Positions 1 to 5,986 of a DNA stretch of 13,107 nucleotides are shown in pieces. Within the stretch, counting starts at the first letter, position 1. Each line of letters starts with the position of its first letter. The stretch spans positions 1 through 13,107 of the forward strand of contig JAGWYI010000050.1 of assembly GCA_018969455.1 (NCBI GenBank), written 5' to 3'. The stretch comes from Bacteroidota bacterium. Lineage in GTDB: Bacteria; Bacteroidota; Bacteroidia; Chitinophagales; Saprospiraceae. The notes beneath the pieces are model-generated. The model made no database searches. It saw nothing but the letters and a program-made list of their open reading frames with translations, and was not told the DNA's origin. The position numbers were made by a program, and so were the translations under genes.

Positions 1-236
1 AAGAACGCCGGAAAGAACTGGCCAAAAAAGCAAAAGCAGCGGGCGAAGACAGCAAAGTGGGTGTGCGAAATGCACGCCATAAAGCACTCGATCACATCAA
101 AAAAGCCGTAAAAGACGGATTCCCGGAAGATTCCGGAAAACGCAAGGAAACTGAATTACAAGACCTTGTGAATAAATTTGTGGATCAAATTGAAAAAGTG
201 ATCGCAACCAAAGAAAAGGAAATTCTGACGGTATAA
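1..236 (+). CDS. frr: Ribosome recycling factor, C-terminal part (5' end outside window)
   Basis: The reading frame opens at base 3 and ends with TAA at 234-236, giving the last 77 residues of a protein that is normally about 185 aa. The visible part starts ERRKELAKKAKAAGEDSKVG, continues with VRNARHKALDHIKK and ends KEKEILTV. This matches the C-terminal helix of domain I of ribosome recycling factor, including the conserved ERRKxL and VRNxR motifs. With EF-G the family splits post-termination 70S ribosomes so that subunits can be reused, acting in the cytoplasm. Only the C-terminal portion is seen, but the motifs are distinctive. A short hairpin and a possible promoter for the next gene lie in the 67-nt gap that follows. 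Confidence 0.93.
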   Translation, partial: ERRKELAKKAKAAGEDSKVGVRNARHKALDHIKKAVKDGFPEDSGKRKETELQDLVNKFVDQIEKVIATKEKEILTV

Positions 237-241
237 AATCG

Positions 242-270
242 TTGCTTGCGCCCTGTGTTCATTTACCTTG
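242..270 (+). promoter_or_regulatory. Possible promoter for the DUF5606-GT2-NRDE group
   Basis: A TTG at 242-244 is followed after 19 nt by TACCTTGC from 264. This resembles the Bacteroidota pattern TTG-N19-TAnnTTTG but lacks the last T of the -7 box. It sits about 35 nt upstream of the ATG at 304. The match is imperfect, so the genes could instead be read through from frr. Confidence 0.33.
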
Positions 271-271
271 C

Positions 272-293
272 GGCCTGAAAAGGCCCTTATTTT
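272..293 (+). terminator. Short GC-rich hairpin with U-rich tail after frr
   Basis: GGCCT (272-276) pairs with AGGCC (281-285) across a GAAA tetraloop, followed by CTTATTTT. It could be a weak intrinsic terminator for frr. It lies just downstream of the candidate promoter, so it could instead be a leader hairpin in the DUF5606 mRNA. The stem is only 5 bp, so this is tentative. Confidence 0.38.
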
Positions 294-303
294 CGCTATT
301 CTT

Positions 304-798
304 ATGAATCTGGAAAAATTTTTGGTTATCGCCGGTTTCCCTGGCGTGCACAAACTGGTTGCAACCCGCAGCAATGGTCTGGTTATTGAAGACCGCCACG
401 AAAAACGCACGCGTTTCGTACCCGTACGCCAACAACAGGTAACTCCACTGGCTACCATTGCCATTTATACCGATACCGAAGAGGGCACTGTGAGCCTCAC
501 CTCGGTATTCGAAAAAATGCTCGAATTACTCGAATCTAACCCACCGGTATCCCCCGATGCCAACAGCGCCGAACTGCGGGCTTATTTCACAAGCATTCTG
601 CCAGAACATGATCAGGATCGCGTACACATTAATGACATCAAAAAATGCATAAAATGGTTTAGTTTTATGTTGAAAAATGGCATTTTTGAAGAAGCAAAAA
701 AGGAAACAGCCAATGCCGACCAAACAAGCCTGCCGGAAACTGATCCCGTAGAAAATCCTGAAACGGATTTGCCCACCGAACAAACACCTGAAAACTAA
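304..798 (+). CDS. DUF5606 domain protein
   Basis: This encodes a 164-aa cytoplasmic-looking protein with no signal peptide or membrane segment. The N-terminal 60 residues (MNLEKFLVIAGFPGVHKLVA, then a stretch with NGLVIEDR) match my recollection of the DUF5606 family, which is largely restricted to Bacteroidota and has no assigned function. A second conserved-looking part (about residues 75-125, with LRAYFTSILPEHDQDRVH and then IKKCIKWF) is helical in character. The last 35 residues form an acidic, proline- and threonine-rich tail that is probably disordered. An in-frame TTG at 268 would add 12 residues, but the ATG at 304 gives the typical family N-terminus and is preferred. The GT2 gene begins 18 nt after the stop, so co-transcription is likely. 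The family call is fairly secure. No function can be inferred. Confidence 0.85.
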   Translation: MNLEKFLVIAGFPGVHKLVATRSNGLVIEDRHEKRTRFVPVRQQQVTPLATIAIYTDTEEGTVSLTSVFEKMLELLESNPPVSPDANSAELRAYFTSILPEHDQDRVHINDIKKCIKWFSFMLKNGIFEEAKKETANADQTSLPETDPVENPETDLPTEQTPEN

Positions 799-816
799 TT
801 CGACCAATTCAATTTT

Positions 817-1566
817 ATGTACAAAAATAAAAAGGTGGTAGTCGTTCTGCCGGCTTACAATGCTTCCAAAACCCTCGCAAAAACCTACAGCGAAATTCCA
901 TTCGACCTGGTAGACGAAGTGATTCTTTGCGACGACCATAGTAAAGACGATACCGCAGCCCTCGGTCGACAACTGGGCATTCAACATGTGCTTGTGCACG
1001 AAAAAAACAAAGGTTACGGGGGCAACCAAAAAACCCTGTACAATAAAGCCCTTGAAATTGGAGGAGACATTGTAATCATGCTGCATCCCGATTACCAATA
1101 CACGCCCAAACTGATCCCTTCTATGGTAAATATCATCGGAGAAGAGTTGTATCAGGTGGTGCTGGGCTCCCGGATCCTCGGTATGGGCGCCTTGCGTGGC
1201 GGAATGCCTATGTATAAATATATTTTTAACCGGTTTCTTACCCTTAGTCAAAACCTGCTGGTACATTACAAACTGTCGGAATACCACACCGGTTACCGCG
1301 CTTTTAGCCGCAATGTGCTGGAAACCATCGACTTCAACCAAAATTCGGATGATTTTGTGTTCGACAACGAAATGCTGTCGCAAATCATTTATGCCGGCTT
1401 TGATATTGCTGAAGTTACCTGCCCAACCAAATATTTTGACGAAGCATCCAGCATTAATTTTCGAAGAAGCATGAAGTACGGTATGGGTGTGCTTCGGGTT
1501 TCTTTCAACCATTTTTTACAGCGTATCGGGGTTGCCAATTTCAAAATGTACCGCCGTCTCAAATAA
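817..1566 (+). CDS. GT2-family glycosyltransferase, DPM1/polyprenyl-phosphate type
   Basis: This is a 249-aa single-domain GT-A fold enzyme. The nucleotide-sugar site is visible as LPAYN (11-15), the acidic DDHSKDD (39-45) and NKGYGGN (64-70). The metal/sugar motif appears as HPDYQY (90-95), where the DPM1-like family usually has a DADxQ-type sequence, so one acidic residue is replaced by His and the second is kept. HTGYRAFSR follows around residue 157, a conserved acceptor-side motif. There are no transmembrane helices, so it would act as a soluble or peripheral enzyme on the cytoplasmic face. Related enzymes move a sugar from a nucleotide donor to a polyprenyl phosphate or other lipid acceptor; the actual donor and acceptor cannot be read from the sequence. 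It starts 18 nt after the DUF5606 gene and its TAA is 2 nt before the NRDE start, which implies an operon. Confidence 0.9.
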   Translation: MYKNKKVVVVLPAYNASKTLAKTYSEIPFDLVDEVILCDDHSKDDTAALGRQLGIQHVLVHEKNKGYGGNQKTLYNKALEIGGDIVIMLHPDYQYTPKLIPSMVNIIGEELYQVVLGSRILGMGALRGGMPMYKYIFNRFLTLSQNLLVHYKLSEYHTGYRAFSRNVLETIDFNQNSDDFVFDNEMLSQIIYAGFDIAEVTCPTKYFDEASSINFRRSMKYGMGVLRVSFNHFLQRIGVANFKMYRRLK

Positions 1567-1568
1567 TC

Positions 1569-2294
1569 ATGTGTACGGTTACCTATCTGCCTACACGCAA
1601 CGGCTTTATCCTCACGCACAACCGGGATGAAGCCCCCGGACGGTCGCCGAAAAACATCGCATCCCGTACCCTACCCAACGGTACGCTCTTATACTGGCCC
1701 CCCGATACCCAGGCTGGGGGCGCCTGGATCGGAGCAAACGATCGGGGCTTGTGCGCCTGCCTCCTCAACGGCGCATTTGTCAAACACAAACACCTCCCCC
1801 CATACCGGCGCAGCAGAGGATTGATCCTGATCGATTTTTTCGAACAAAACAATCCAGAGTCCTTCTTCCAAAACATTGAACTTCATCAAATTGAACCTTT
1901 CACCCTCTTGAGCTTTGAACCAACGCAATGCTTCGAGTTGCGTTGGGACGGCCACGAAAAACACTTCAAATCACTCGAAACCCGAGATTCACACTTTTGG
2001 TGCTCGGCAACCCTTTATTCGCCAGAATTGCAAAAATTGCGCGAAACAGTGTTTCGTAATTGGGAAAAAGAACAGCCCGAATCGCCCGAACTGGCAAAAG
2101 CCATATTGGAATTACACCACCACGGAAGCATCGGCGACCCGGAAAACAACTATGTTATGAACCGACAAAACCGGGTGCAAACCGTGAGTATAACCCAAAT
2201 TGAACGCCAGGAACACCACATCCACATTCGGTATGAAGATTTGCTGGAGGGCCAAACCGATATTCGAACATTCGGGCTTCCCGACCCAATCTAA
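1569..2294 (+). CDS. NRDE (TANGO2-like, DUF833) family protein
   Basis: This 241-aa protein begins MCTVTYLP and carries the family-defining NRDE tetrad at residues 18-21. GGAWIGAN follows near residue 50 and a GLCACLLN-type strand just after. Cys2, exposed if the initiator Met is removed, is conserved in the family and has led to suggestions of an Ntn-hydrolase-like fold. Biochemical function is not settled; human TANGO2 is linked to lipid, CoA or haem handling. The C-terminal part has NYVMNRQNRVQTVS and RYEDLLE, as in bacterial homologues. No signal peptide is seen. The ATG is 2 nt after the GT2 stop, consistent with translational coupling. It ends the + strand group; no clear terminator follows. 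Confidence 0.9.
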   Translation: MCTVTYLPTRNGFILTHNRDEAPGRSPKNIASRTLPNGTLLYWPPDTQAGGAWIGANDRGLCACLLNGAFVKHKHLPPYRRSRGLILIDFFEQNNPESFFQNIELHQIEPFTLLSFEPTQCFELRWDGHEKHFKSLETRDSHFWCSATLYSPELQKLRETVFRNWEKEQPESPELAKAILELHHHGSIGDPENNYVMNRQNRVQTVSITQIERQEHHIHIRYEDLLEGQTDIRTFGLPDPI

Positions 2295-2366
2295 AGGCTA
2301 TTTTCTAACGATATTCAAATTATTGTTGACCAAGCGTTAAATTTTTGTCAAGCAAGCCAACTTTCC

Positions 2367-2398
2367 TTGCCAAATTCAAATCCTTATCCTTATTTTAG
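2367..2398 (+). promoter_or_regulatory. Possible promoter for the small sorting-domain protein gene
   Basis: TTG at 2367-2369 is followed after 21 nt by TATTTTAG (2391-2398), one mismatch from TAnnTTTG. It would give a leader of about 100 nt before the ATG at 2506. This is the best candidate in the 211-nt gap from 2295 to 2505, but the sequence is AT-rich and the match could be chance. Confidence 0.3.
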
Positions 2399-2505
2399 CT
2401 CCTGTATGTTCCTAATCCAATTGTTGCATCATTTTTTTCACTTCCCATGAGCCTGTAGCCAAGGTGTTTTCAAGCATTGACCGCGCGGCCATCACTAATC
2501 AGCTT

Positions 2506-2814
2506 ATGAAATTAAAACTACTTGTTGTTGCCGTTATTTTGATGATTTCCGTGGCGTTGCGTGCGCAAAATTCATCCCGGGCCGATTTATCGATCTTCCC
2601 CAACCCTGCTGCCGAATTTTTTTCTGTAGATGACCATTCCGATCTGTTGAACGAAATCAGCATCATCAGTTTGGCCGGTCGCAAAGTGAAAATTTTTACT
2701 TACAATAAAGGAGAACAGTACTCCATTTCCGATTTGCCTAAAGGAATGTATCTGGTGCAAATGTCAGACAAGAACAAACGCATCCTGACCACCCAGAAAT
2801 TGGAAAAAAGATAA
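2506..2814 (+). CDS. Small secreted protein that is almost only a T9SS type A sorting domain
   Basis: The protein has 102 aa. Residues 1-20 (MKLKLLVVAVILMISVALRA) are a clear Sec signal peptide with a likely cut before Gln21. The whole mature part of about 82 residues resembles a type A C-terminal sorting domain of the type IX secretion system: LSIFPNPAAEFFSV (28-41), SIISLAGRKV (52-61), LPKGMYLVQM (77-86) and a basic end, KLEKR. Such domains normally sit at the end of large cargo proteins and direct them across the outer membrane, where they are cut off and the cargo is attached. Here there is no cargo domain. An in-frame GTG at 2464 would add 14 residues, but the ATG at 2506 begins the signal peptide properly. 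It has its own flanking regulatory DNA and a strong terminator. It could be a real mini-protein or a remnant of a larger cargo gene. Confidence 0.82.
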   Translation: MKLKLLVVAVILMISVALRAQNSSRADLSIFPNPAAEFFSVDDHSDLLNEISIISLAGRKVKIFTYNKGEQYSISDLPKGMYLVQMSDKNKRILTTQKLEKR

Positions 2815-2835
2815 ACCAAGGGCCATTCTACCTTG

Positions 2836-2876
2836 ATCCCGACAACAGAACCGGATTCTGATGTCGGGATTTTTTA
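2836..2876 (+). terminator. Strong intrinsic terminator
   Basis: ATCCCGACA (2836-2844) pairs perfectly with TGTCGGGAT (2862-2870). Inside it, CAGAA (2846-2850) pairs with TTCTG (2856-2860) around a 5-nt CCGGA loop, with a single A-A mismatch between the two stems. TTTTTTA follows directly. It lies 21 nt after the stop of the sorting-domain protein gene and insulates it from the fatty-acid gene. Confidence 0.9.
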
Positions 2877-2934
2877 TTTCTTTTACCAAAAACCAAACAA
2901 TCTTTTGTCGCTTGTATAAAACAAACCCGGGTCA

Positions 2935-2967
2935 TTTGCAAATATCGCCCTTGCCGAATTACCTTCG
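2935..2967 (+). promoter_or_regulatory. Promoter for the FadN-like gene
   Basis: TTTG at 2935-2938 is followed after 21 nt by TACCTTCG (2960-2967), one mismatch from the Bacteroidota -7 box TAnnTTTG. Transcription would start near 2973, giving a leader of about 50 nt before the ATG at 3025. Its position after the terminator at 2836-2876 supports an independent transcription unit. Confidence 0.55.
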
Positions 2968-3024
2968 CGTAGCGAATTTACGCTAACACATTCAACCATT
3001 TTTCCCACTCAGCTTCCTCCTACC

Positions 3025-5424
3025 ATGCTTAACAAACGCATTCGCAAAGTTGCCGTTCTGGGTTCCGGCCTCATGGGTACCGGTATTGCTGCCCACCTTG
3101 CCGGTTGCGGCCTTGAAGTTTTGCTGCTTGATATACTCCCTTTCGACCTCAAACCGGAGGAAGCCACCGTTCCCGCTGTACGAAATCGGCTGGCCGCCCA
3201 GGCTTTACAAACTGCCCTGAAAGCAAAACCGGCTCCTTTTTATGACAATAAATTTGCCAGCCGCATAACCATTGGCAATTTTGAGGATCATTTGCCTGAA
3301 GTAAAACAGGTAGACTGGATCATTGAGGTGGTGGTTGAACGTTTGGATATTAAAAAGCAGCTTTTTGAAAAAGTAGAGTTGCATCGCAAACCCGGTACCT
3401 TGATTAGCTCCAACACCTCCGGAATTCCGATTCACCTCATGACCGAAGGCCGCAGCGATGATTTTAAGGCCTGCTTCTGCGGAACGCACTTTTTTAACCC
3501 CGTGCGTTACATGCGCCTGCTCGAAATTATACCTACCCCCGATACCAAAGCCGAAGTGGTCGACTTCTTTATGCATTACGGGGATGTAATTTTGGGCAAA
3601 CAAACGGTTTTGTGTAAGGATACCCCGGCGTTTATTGCCAATCGCGTGGGCGTATATGCCATGGCCAAAATTTTCCAACTTACCCATGAGCTGGGACTTG
3701 GTATTGATGTAGTGGATCAACTTACCGGCCCCGCTATTGGGCGCCCCAAAACAGGCACTTTCCGCCTGGCCGACCTAGTTGGCCTCGATACCGCCGCCCA
3801 TGTGATCAATGGCATGCGCGAAAACTGCCCCAATGATGAACAGATTGGTGCGCTTCAAATGCCCCAGTTTCTGCAGTTTTTGATCGATAACAAGTTTTTC
3901 GGCAATAAATCCGGACAAGGTTTTTACAAAAAAACTGCTGAAAAGGATGCAAAAGGCAGGCCAGTGGTGCTTGCTCTCAATTTAAATACCCTCGAATATG
4001 CTCCCGGCGCCAAGGAAAAATTGCCCATCCTTGATACGCTTAAACAAATTGAAGAGTTGCCGCGCCGCATGAAAGCCATTTTTAAGGGGGAAGACAAGGG
4101 CGCCGAATTGTTAAAACGCGCCTTTCTTGGCCTATTTGCCTATGCTTGCAACCGTGTACCTGAAATTTCGGATACCCTGTATGCCATAGACGATGCCTTA
4201 CGGGCCGGATTTGCCTGGGAAAAAGGCCCCTTTGAATATTGGGATTTGGCCGGCGTGGCAGAAACAACGGAATTGGCCACTACCAACGGAGAAAAAATAG
4301 CCAACTGGGTGCATGAAATGCTTGCAGCGGGTCATACCAGTTTTTACAAATCGGAAAACGGACGCCGACTGTGTTACAATCCGGCCACAAAATCATACGA
4401 GCCCCTGCCTGGTGGTGATGCGTTTATTCTGCTCGACAACTACCGCGATAAAAAGCCTGTTTTCCAAAACGCAGAATGCATATTGCACGATATTGGAGAC
4501 GGCGTGCTTTGTCTGGAATTCCGCTCCAAAATGAACGCCATTGGGGAAGGGATCCTAAGAGGCTTACAGGAATCGGTACAAATCGCGGAGACAGAAGGCT
4601 GGAAAGGCCTGGTTATTGGCAATAATGCCGCCAATTTCACGGTGGGCGCCAACTTGATGATGATTGCGATGCTTGCTTACCAACAGGAATGGGATGAATT
4701 GAACATGGCCGTTAACTTCTTCCAGCAAACCTCTATGCGTTTGCGTTACTCTGCCATTCCGGTGGTTATGGCCACACAAGGGTATGTATTTGGCGGAGGT
4801 TGCGAATTTTCCATGCACGCCGACGCCGTTGTGGCAGCAGCTGAAAGTTACATAGGGCTGGTTGAGGTGGGCGTCGGGTTGATTCCGGGCGGCGCAGGTA
4901 CAAAGGAATTTGCAGTACGTACCTCCGATATTATCACCCGCGAAGGCGATGTCCAAATTCCGACCTTGATTGAGCAATTCAAAACCATTGCAACAGCGCA
5001 GGTTGCGACGAGCGCCTATGAGGCATTTAAATACGGTTATTTGCTACCACAAAAAGACCAGGTGGTGCACAATGCGGCACGCAACATCGCAGAAGCAAAA
5101 GCCAAAGTGTTGATTTTGAGTGAAGACTATACGCAGCCAATTCAGCGGAAAGATGTTTTTGTGCTTGGCCGCACGGGCTTGGGCGCCTTATATGCTGCTG
5201 CGCACACCCTGAAATTGGGCAAATATGCTACCGAACACGACATCAAAATTGCCCAAAAGATAGCTTGGGTACTTTGCGGGGCAGATCTCACCAGCCCACA
5301 AATGGTATCCGAACAATATTTGCTCGATTTGGAACGCGAAGCATTTCTTTCGCTTTGTGGAGAGGAAAAAACGCTTCAAAGAATCCAGTTTATGCTGGAG
5401 AACGGGAAACCGCTGCGCAATTAA
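3025..5424 (+). CDS. 3-hydroxyacyl-CoA dehydrogenase / enoyl-CoA hydratase fusion (FadN-like)
   Basis: This 799-aa bifunctional beta-oxidation enzyme would hydrate trans-2-enoyl-CoA and oxidise the resulting L-3-hydroxyacyl-CoA with NAD+ in the cytoplasm. The dehydrogenase half comes first: Rossmann motif GSGLMGTG (13-20), then Ser132 (SNTS), His155 (THFFNP), Glu167 (LLEIIP) and Asn206 (FIANR). These correspond to the human HADH residues Ser137, His158, Glu170 and Asn208. The hydratase half follows from about residue 480. It has GGGCE with Glu594 and LVEVGVGLIPGG with Glu614, spaced 20 apart like the two catalytic glutamates of rat enoyl-CoA hydratase. The order dehydrogenase-hydratase and the length match Bacillus FadN (about 790 aa), not E. 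coli FadB, where the hydratase comes first. No thiolase or acyl-CoA dehydrogenase gene is adjacent, so it appears monocistronic between its own promoter and the inverted repeat at 5428-5467. Confidence 0.95.
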   Translation: MLNKRIRKVAVLGSGLMGTGIAAHLAGCGLEVLLLDILPFDLKPEEATVPAVRNRLAAQALQTALKAKPAPFYDNKFASRITIGNFEDHLPEVKQVDWIIEVVVERLDIKKQLFEKVELHRKPGTLISSNTSGIPIHLMTEGRSDDFKACFCGTHFFNPVRYMRLLEIIPTPDTKAEVVDFFMHYGDVILGKQTVLCKDTPAFIANRVGVYAMAKIFQLTHELGLGIDVVDQLTGPAIGRPKTGTFRLADLVGLDTAAHVINGMRENCPNDEQIGALQMPQFLQFLIDNKFFGNKSGQGFYKKTAEKDAKGRPVVLALNLNTLEYAPGAKEKLPILDTLKQIEELPRRMKAIFKGEDKGAELLKRAFLGLFAYACNRVPEISDTLYAIDDALRAGFAWEKGPFEYWDLAGVAETTELATTNGEKIANWVHEMLAAGHTSFYKSENGRRLCYNPATKSYEPLPGGDAFILLDNYRDKKPVFQNAECILHDIGDGVLCLEFRSKMNAIGEGILRGLQESVQIAETEGWKGLVIGNNAANFTVGANLMMIAMLAYQQEWDELNMAVNFFQQTSMRLRYSAIPVVMATQGYVFGGGCEFSMHADAVVAAAESYIGLVEVGVGLIPGGAGTKEFAVRTSDIITREGDVQIPTLIEQFKTIATAQVATSAYEAFKYGYLLPQKDQVVHNAARNIAEAKAKVLILSEDYTQPIQRKDVFVLGRTGLGALYAAAHTLKLGKYATEHDIKIAQKIAWVLCGADLTSPQMVSEQYLLDLEREAFLSLCGEEKTLQRIQFMLENGKPLRN

Positions 5425-5427
5425 AGG

Positions 5428-5467
5428 GTTTCGCCAGGTATTGCGCCCAGGCAATACCTGGCGAAAC
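5428..5467. terminator. Perfect 17-bp inverted repeat between convergent genes
   Basis: GTTTCGCCAGGTATTGC (5428-5444) is followed by a 6-nt loop (GCCCAG) and its exact reverse complement (5451-5467). It fills most of the 47-nt gap between the + strand FadN-like gene (stop at 5424) and the - strand bacilliredoxin gene (stop at 5472). The position suggests a bidirectional transcription stop. Neither side has a good U-tract: CCTTTAA reads out on the - strand side and AATGCT on the + strand side. The strength of the stem, rather than a classical tail, is the argument. Confidence 0.65.
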
Positions 5468-5471
5468 AATG

Positions 5472-5885
5472 CTAACAATAGGTCTCGAAGGCCATTTTCA
5501 GGTTATCGGCTATCACTTGCGCCGGGCGTCCTTCAATGTGGCGGCGCTCGAGCATGTGTACCAACTTTCCGTCTTTAAACAGTGCAATAGCAGGTGAAGA
5601 CGGCGGATAAGGCAAGAGGAATTCCCGAGCCTTGGCAGTTGCCTCCTGATCCACGCCTGCGAAGACGGTCCACAATTGATCGGGGCGCTTTTCACCTTCA
5701 ATCGCCATTTTTGCACCAGGGCGGGCCATAGCGGCCGCACAACCGCACACGCTGTTAACCACCAGCAAGGCAGTTCCACTGTGGTTGTTCAATTTTTCTG
5801 CAACGGCATCGGGTGTGCTCAAACTTTCAAAGCCAAAATCCGTCAGGTCTTGTGCCATCGGGGTAACGAGTTGTATCGGATACAT
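5472..5885 (-). CDS. BrxA/BrxB family bacilliredoxin
   Basis: This 137-aa thioredoxin-fold protein matches the YphP/YqiW (DUF1094) family of about 144 aa along its whole length. It starts MYPIQLVTPM and carries the unusual active-site motif Cys47-Gly48-Cys49 in VVNSVCGCAAAMARPG. It continues with TVFAGVDQEATAKAREF and SSPAIALFKDGKLVHMLERR, and ends in the family-typical C-terminal Cys (Cys137). Bacillus members remove bacillithiol from S-bacillithiolated proteins in the cytoplasm and have weak disulfide isomerase activity. Whether this organism makes bacillithiol cannot be seen here. It is not part of the pyrD run: a 101-nt gap holding a strong promoter separates it from pyrD, and the inverted repeat at 5428-5467 follows it. 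Confidence 0.95.
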   Translation of the reverse strand: MYPIQLVTPMAQDLTDFGFESLSTPDAVAEKLNNHSGTALLVVNSVCGCAAAMARPGAKMAIEGEKRPDQLWTVFAGVDQEATAKAREFLLPYPPSSPAIALFKDGKLVHMLERRHIEGRPAQVIADNLKMAFETYC

Positions 5886-5911
5886 GAATTGTTTATTGTT
5901 TAATGAATGCG

Positions 5912-5941
5912 CAAAGGTACAAAAGACGCCTTTTTGTGCAA
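5912..5941 (-). promoter_or_regulatory. Promoter of the bacilliredoxin gene
   Basis: On the - strand a TTG (5941-5939) is followed after exactly 19 nt by TACCTTTG (5919-5912), a full match to the Bacteroidota -33/-7 consensus. Transcription should begin near 5905, leaving a leader of about 20 nt before the ATG at 5885. This is the best promoter match in the window. Confidence 0.7.
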
Positions 5942-5947
5942 CTGCTA

Positions 5948-5960
5948 TAGACGCCGTCTA
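5948..5960. promoter_or_regulatory. 13-bp palindrome upstream of the bacilliredoxin promoter (possible operator)
   Basis: TAGACG and CGTCTA form 6-bp arms around a single central base at 5948-5960, 6 bp upstream of the -33 TTG of the bacilliredoxin promoter. The position would suit an activator site. It is also 26 nt beyond the pyrD stop, but it has almost no loop, so a hairpin terminator is unlikely. Regulation is inferred only from symmetry and placement. Confidence 0.35.
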
Positions 5961-5986
5961 AATAACAAATGAATGCAGTGCAATGT

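Noticed and set aside
526..1512. 328-aa open frame on the - strand opposite the DUF5606 and GT2 genes
   Set aside because: It spans two well-supported + strand genes, shows no recognisable motif, and its composition (many His, Phe and Val) is what antisense reading of these codons gives.
2323..2348. AATTTTTG after TTG as a promoter for the small sorting-domain gene
   Set aside because: The box lacks the TA at its start, and the candidate at 2367-2398 fits better in sequence and spacing.
2321..2351. TTGAC/GTCAA repeat after the NRDE gene as a terminator
   Set aside because: The stem is 5 bp, AT-rich and with a long loop, and the T-run lies inside the loop rather than after the stem.
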